Positions 61,412 to 64,000 of a stretch of 64,000 nt of DNA are shown in pieces; within the stretch, counting starts at the first letter, position 1, and the number at the start of each line of letters is the position of its first letter. The notes under the pieces are model-generated. The model was not told where the DNA came from. It saw only the letters and a program-made list of their open reading frames with translations, and ran no database searches. The stretch comes from Gemmatimonadota bacterium (GTDB lineage Bacteria; Gemmatimonadota; Gemmatimonadetes; Longimicrobiales; Gaopeijiaceae). Both the position numbers and the translations under genes were made by a program. Location: contig JAUIEJ010000002.1 of NCBI GenBank assembly GCA_030428885.1, positions 498,501 through 562,500 of the forward strand, written 5' to 3'.

Positions 61412-63093
61412 GCCGAGGCCGTGTCGCCGAGGGACGCGGGACGATCGTCGGGGTCCGGGGCCGCCGGCCACAGCAGCTCCACCGTGGTGCCCGATCCCGG
61501 CGACGACTTCACGTCGATGGTGCCCCCCGCCTGCTCCACGATGCCGTGGACCATGGCCAGACCCAGTCCCGACCCCTCGCCGTAGGGCCGGGTGGTGAAG
61601 AAGGGGTCGAACATGCGGTCGGCCACGTCGGGGGCCATGCCCACGCCGTCGTCGGTCACCGTGATCCGCACCCAGCGGGAATCGGAGACGTCGTCGGGCC
61701 CGGCCACGTCGTCGGTGCGGACGGCGATGCGCCCTCCCCGGGGAAGCGCCTTGGCTGCATTGCCCACGAGTTCCCGCACCACCTGCAGGAGTTGTCGGGC
61801 GTCGGCCAGGATCCACCGCTCCGCCCGAAGATCGAGCTCCAGGGTGTGACTGTCGTCCAGGAGTCCCTCCAGCTCCGGCCGCCCCCGATCCAGATCGTCC
61901 GAGACCCGACGGGGCTCGGGCACCGCCACGTCCTTCCGGGCGAAGGCCAGGAGTTGGCCGATGAGGGTGGCGCCCCGGGTCTGGGCCAGGAGGATCTCGT
62001 CCAGCAGTTCCTCCCGATCGTCTCCCGGCCCGAGCTTGAGAAGTTCGGCCGATCCGCGGATCACGGTGAGGAGGTTGTTGAAGTCGTGGGCCATGCCCCC
62101 GGCCATGACCCCCAGGGCCTCGAGGCGCTGAGTGGTGCGGCGTTCCTCGGCAAGTTCCCGCTCCCGGGCATCGGCCCTGACCCGTTCGGTGACGTCGCGG
62201 AGCATCACCTGGGTGCGGACCTCGCCGAGGTCGTCGGGAAGCCGACGGGAGGTGGCCTCGAGCAGCCGCAGGCGCCCCTCGGCGTCCACGGCACGGACCA
62301 GGACGGGCACGGTGGTGCCCCGACCCCAGTCCACCGGCGCCCCGCCGTCGTCGGAGGCGTGGCGCAGTCGGTCGAACTCCTCTCCCCGGAGGTCGTGGAG
62401 GGCGCGGCGGAAGTACCGCTCCGCCGTGGGGTTGGCCTGGAGGATCCGATTCCCGCCGTCCAGGACCAGGATCCCGTCGGGGGCGTGAAGCACCAGATCT
62501 TCGGCCCTGCTGCGCGCCTGATCGGCCCGGCCCATGCTCGCCACCAGCGCCCGGACGCCGTTGAGGGTGAGGAGCGCCACGCCGAGTTCCGAAACGAACA
62601 GGTAGATCACCCGCTCGATCTCCCGGGGGGTGAACCCCGCAGGCCCCGCCGAGATGCCGGCCGCCACCGTGATTCCCACCGAAAGGATCAGGGTGATCCC
62701 CAGAGCCCGCTCTCCGAAGAGGAAGCCTGCCCCCAGGACGAAGGCCGGCCCCAGCAGGAGCGTGGGGCCTTCGATACCGTAGCCGAAGAAGAAGAGGTGG
62801 GTTTCCAGGAACGCCCCGGCCACGAACACCAGGGCCCATCCCCGGGTGGCCGCCCTACGCCCCAGCATCAACCCCGTGACACTCAGCGCCAGGAGCGGGA
62901 CCTCGGGGATCCGGTACCGCCAGAGCTCCGGCTCCACGAGCCACCCCACGATGATCCCCGTGAGGTAGCCGATCACCCCGATGCCGAAGGTGATGCGCAC
63001 CCACCGGCCGTAAACCTCGGGATCGAGAGACGACAGCCCCTCGAAGCTCCCCTCCCGGAGCCCGGCTGGCCTCACCGGCGGGTCGACGGTCAT
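61408..63093 (-). CDS. Membrane-bound sensor histidine kinase with PAS-like domain
   Basis: 561 residues. Six or so N-terminal membrane segments (about 35-180), a PAS-like region (LVLHAPDGILVLDGGNRILQANP), then HisKA with MAGGMAHDFNNLLTVI (phospho-acceptor His), and the ATPase with VGNAAKAL, VTDDGVGMAPDVAD, FDPFFTTRPYGEGSGLGLAMV. No response regulator is adjacent. Its stop overlaps the HAD gene; it begins 19 bases after the mutase large-subunit stop. Not a usual companion of methylmalonyl-CoA mutase. Confidence 0.92.
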   Translation of the reverse strand: MTVDPPVRPAGLREGSFEGLSSLDPEVYGRWVRITFGIGVIGYLTGIIVGWLVEPELWRYRIPEVPLLALSVTGLMLGRRAATRGWALVFVAGAFLETHLFFFGYGIEGPTLLLGPAFVLGAGFLFGERALGITLILSVGITVAAGISAGPAGFTPREIERVIYLFVSELGVALLTLNGVRALVASMGRADQARSRAEDLVLHAPDGILVLDGGNRILQANPTAERYFRRALHDLRGEEFDRLRHASDDGGAPVDWGRGTTVPVLVRAVDAEGRLRLLEATSRRLPDDLGEVRTQVMLRDVTERVRADARERELAEERRTTQRLEALGVMAGGMAHDFNNLLTVIRGSAELLKLGPGDDREELLDEILLAQTRGATLIGQLLAFARKDVAVPEPRRVSDDLDRGRPELEGLLDDSHTLELDLRAERWILADARQLLQVVRELVGNAAKALPRGGRIAVRTDDVAGPDDVSDSRWVRITVTDDGVGMAPDVADRMFDPFFTTRPYGEGSGLGLAMVHGIVEQAGGTIDVKSSPGSGTTVELLWPAAPDPDDRPASLGDTASA

Positions 63094-63112
63094 GGGCGCG
63101 GCCCCCCGAACC

Positions 63113-64000
63113 TCAGAAGAAGACGGGCTCGCGGTAGGCCCCGAAGACCTCCTCCATGGCGTGGCGGATCTCGTAGAGGGTGCAGTAGGCCCGGGCGCAG
63201 TCCAGGATCCGGGGCACCAGGTTGTCCCCGTCCCGGCAGGCCGCGGTGAGGGCCGCCAGGGTCCGCTCCACGGCCTCGGCGTCCCGGGAACTGCGGAGTT
63301 CGGCCATGCGGGCCCGCTGCCGCTCCTCCACCTCGGGACCGATGCGCAGCACGTCGATCTCCACCTGCTCCGAGCCGTCGGTGAAGTCGTTGACCCCGAC
63401 GATGGTACGGTCCCCGTTCTCCACCTCGATCTGCTGGCGCATGGCCGAGTGGGCGATCTGCTGCTGGAACCACCCGGCCTCGATCCCCGGCACCACCCCG
63501 CCCTGCTCCTCGATCTCGGCGAAGAGGGCCTCGGCCTCGGCTTCGAGTTCGTCGGTGAGGGTCTCCACGTAGTACGATCCCGCCAGGGGATCGATGGTGT
63601 GGGGGACTCCGGTCTCGTGCGCCAGGACCTGCTGGGTGCGCAGGGCGATGCGGACGGCCTTCTCCGTGGGGAGGGCCAGGGTCTCGTCCATGCTGTTGGT
63701 GTGGAGGGACTGGGTCCCGCCGAGGACCGCCGCCATGGCCTGGTAGGCCACCCGGACGATGTTGTTCTCCGGCTGCTGGGCGGTGAGGGTCACCCCCGCC
63801 GTCTGGCAGTGGGTCCGGAGCCGCCACGATTCCGGGTTCTTCGCGCCGTAGACGTCCCGGAGGCGCTTCGCCCAGATGCGCCGGGCGGCCCGGAGCTTGG
63901 CGATCTCCTCGAAGAAGTCGTTGTGGACGTCGAAGAAGAAGCTCAGGCGGGGCGCGAAGGCGTCCACGTCCAGCCCCCGGGCCATGCCCCGCTCCACGTA
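63113..64000 (-). CDS. Methylmalonyl-CoA mutase large (alpha) subunit, C-terminal part
   Basis: About 295 residues visible; the N-terminus lies beyond the window. It shows APRLSFFFDVHNDFFEEIAKLRAAR, RTHCQTAGVTLTAQQPENNI, GGTQSLHTNSMDE and HTIDPLAGSYYVE, as in the TIM-barrel subunit of acyl-CoA mutases. It ends after FGAYREPVFF without a cobalamin domain, consistent with a separate small subunit gene (60167). Isobutyryl-CoA or hydroxyisobutyryl-CoA mutase is the alternative; the selecting residues lie outside the window. Confidence 0.95.
   Translation of the reverse strand, partial: YVERGMARGLDVDAFAPRLSFFFDVHNDFFEEIAKLRAARRIWAKRLRDVYGAKNPESWRLRTHCQTAGVTLTAQQPENNIVRVAYQAMAAVLGGTQSLHTNSMDETLALPTEKAVRIALRTQQVLAHETGVPHTIDPLAGSYYVETLTDELEAEAEALFAEIEEQGGVVPGIEAGWFQQQIAHSAMRQQIEVENGDRTIVGVNDFTDGSEQVEIDVLRIGPEVEERQRARMAELRSSRDAEAVERTLAALTAACRDGDNLVPRILDCARAYCTLYEIRHAMEEVFGAYREPVFF

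Noticed and set aside
1-64000. tRNA, rRNA, CRISPR array, IS or phage elements
   Set aside because: No T-loop or cloverleaf-like sequence, no regularly spaced repeats and no transposase, integrase or phage gene found on reading both strands; cannot exclude a divergent RNA.

Overview
The window is about 70% G+C, almost wall-to-wall coding, and has no rRNA, tRNA, CRISPR array, IS element or phage gene that I can see. The gene content suggests Gemmatimonadota: three ADOP-type duplicated permeases (two with PadR regulators), an ECF sigma factor plus Ser/Thr kinase-TPR pair, very large BNR/VPS10 exported proteins, LytS/LytTR signalling and many exported peptidases. Acidobacteriota is the main alternative. 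This is inference from families, not from a marker gene; rplU, rpmA and rng would place it in a tree. The mix indicates an aerobic, amino-acid and fatty-acid consuming heterotroph with a large periplasmic enzyme inventory.

Layout. 1-7.4 kb (minus): a truncated receptor-like kinase, its sigma factor, a 1050-residue BNR protein and a DUF389 membrane protein. 7.4-20.8 kb: small units on both strands, with an atypical metallo-beta-lactamase-fold protein coupled to an esterase, an LLM flavin monooxygenase, a YkvI-like transporter, a diheme TsdA-like cytochrome c divergent from an exported DsrE protein, an S9 peptidase coupled to a CsgG-like protein, a methyltransferase, a GATase and a Tat-exported aminotransferase. 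20.8-33.2 kb: a BNR propeller coupled to a MoaD/ThiS-type protein, an M24 peptidase, PadR plus ADOP permease, Tag glycosylase, a second ADOP permease and a LytS/LytTR two-component pair. 33.3-38.4 kb (plus): a translationally coupled beta-oxidation or lower phenylacetate-like operon (two crotonases, ALDH, thiolase, 3-hydroxyacyl-CoA dehydrogenase). 38.4-42.9 kb (plus): beta-lactamase-like hydrolase, DUF3311 plus sodium:solute symporter, chorismate mutase, AraC/GyrI regulator and exported VOC protein. 42.9-51.0 kb (minus): CarboxypepD_reg protein, lytic transglycosylase, rng-rplU-rpmA with a clear terminator, acyl-CoA dehydrogenase and RecQ. 51.2-52.8 kb: an outer-membrane protein, then a 300-bp non-coding block of palindromic repeats. 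52.8-64 kb (minus): a third ADOP permease with PadR, then a tightly packed acyl-CoA operon: methylmalonyl-CoA mutase large subunit (partial), histidine kinase, HAD hydrolase, B12-binding subunit, carboxyltransferase, AtuA, AtuA C-terminal-like protein, LiuC/AtuE-like hydratase and a small membrane protein.

How the genes fit. The last operon looks like branched-chain or isoprenoid acyl-CoA catabolism feeding methylmalonyl-CoA to succinyl-CoA; the acyl-CoA dehydrogenase at 48.5-49.7 kb and the operon at 33.3-38.4 kb could serve the same fatty or aromatic acyl-CoA flux. Most neighbours overlap by 1 to 8 bases (ATGA, GTGA or TGATG junctions), so translational coupling is the rule. Convergent genes elsewhere are separated by at most 16 bp or overlap, which makes the 300-bp repeat block between 52458 and 52757 stand out. 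Several genes have a -10-like hexamer only 5 to 8 bases before the start codon, which suggests leaderless transcripts.
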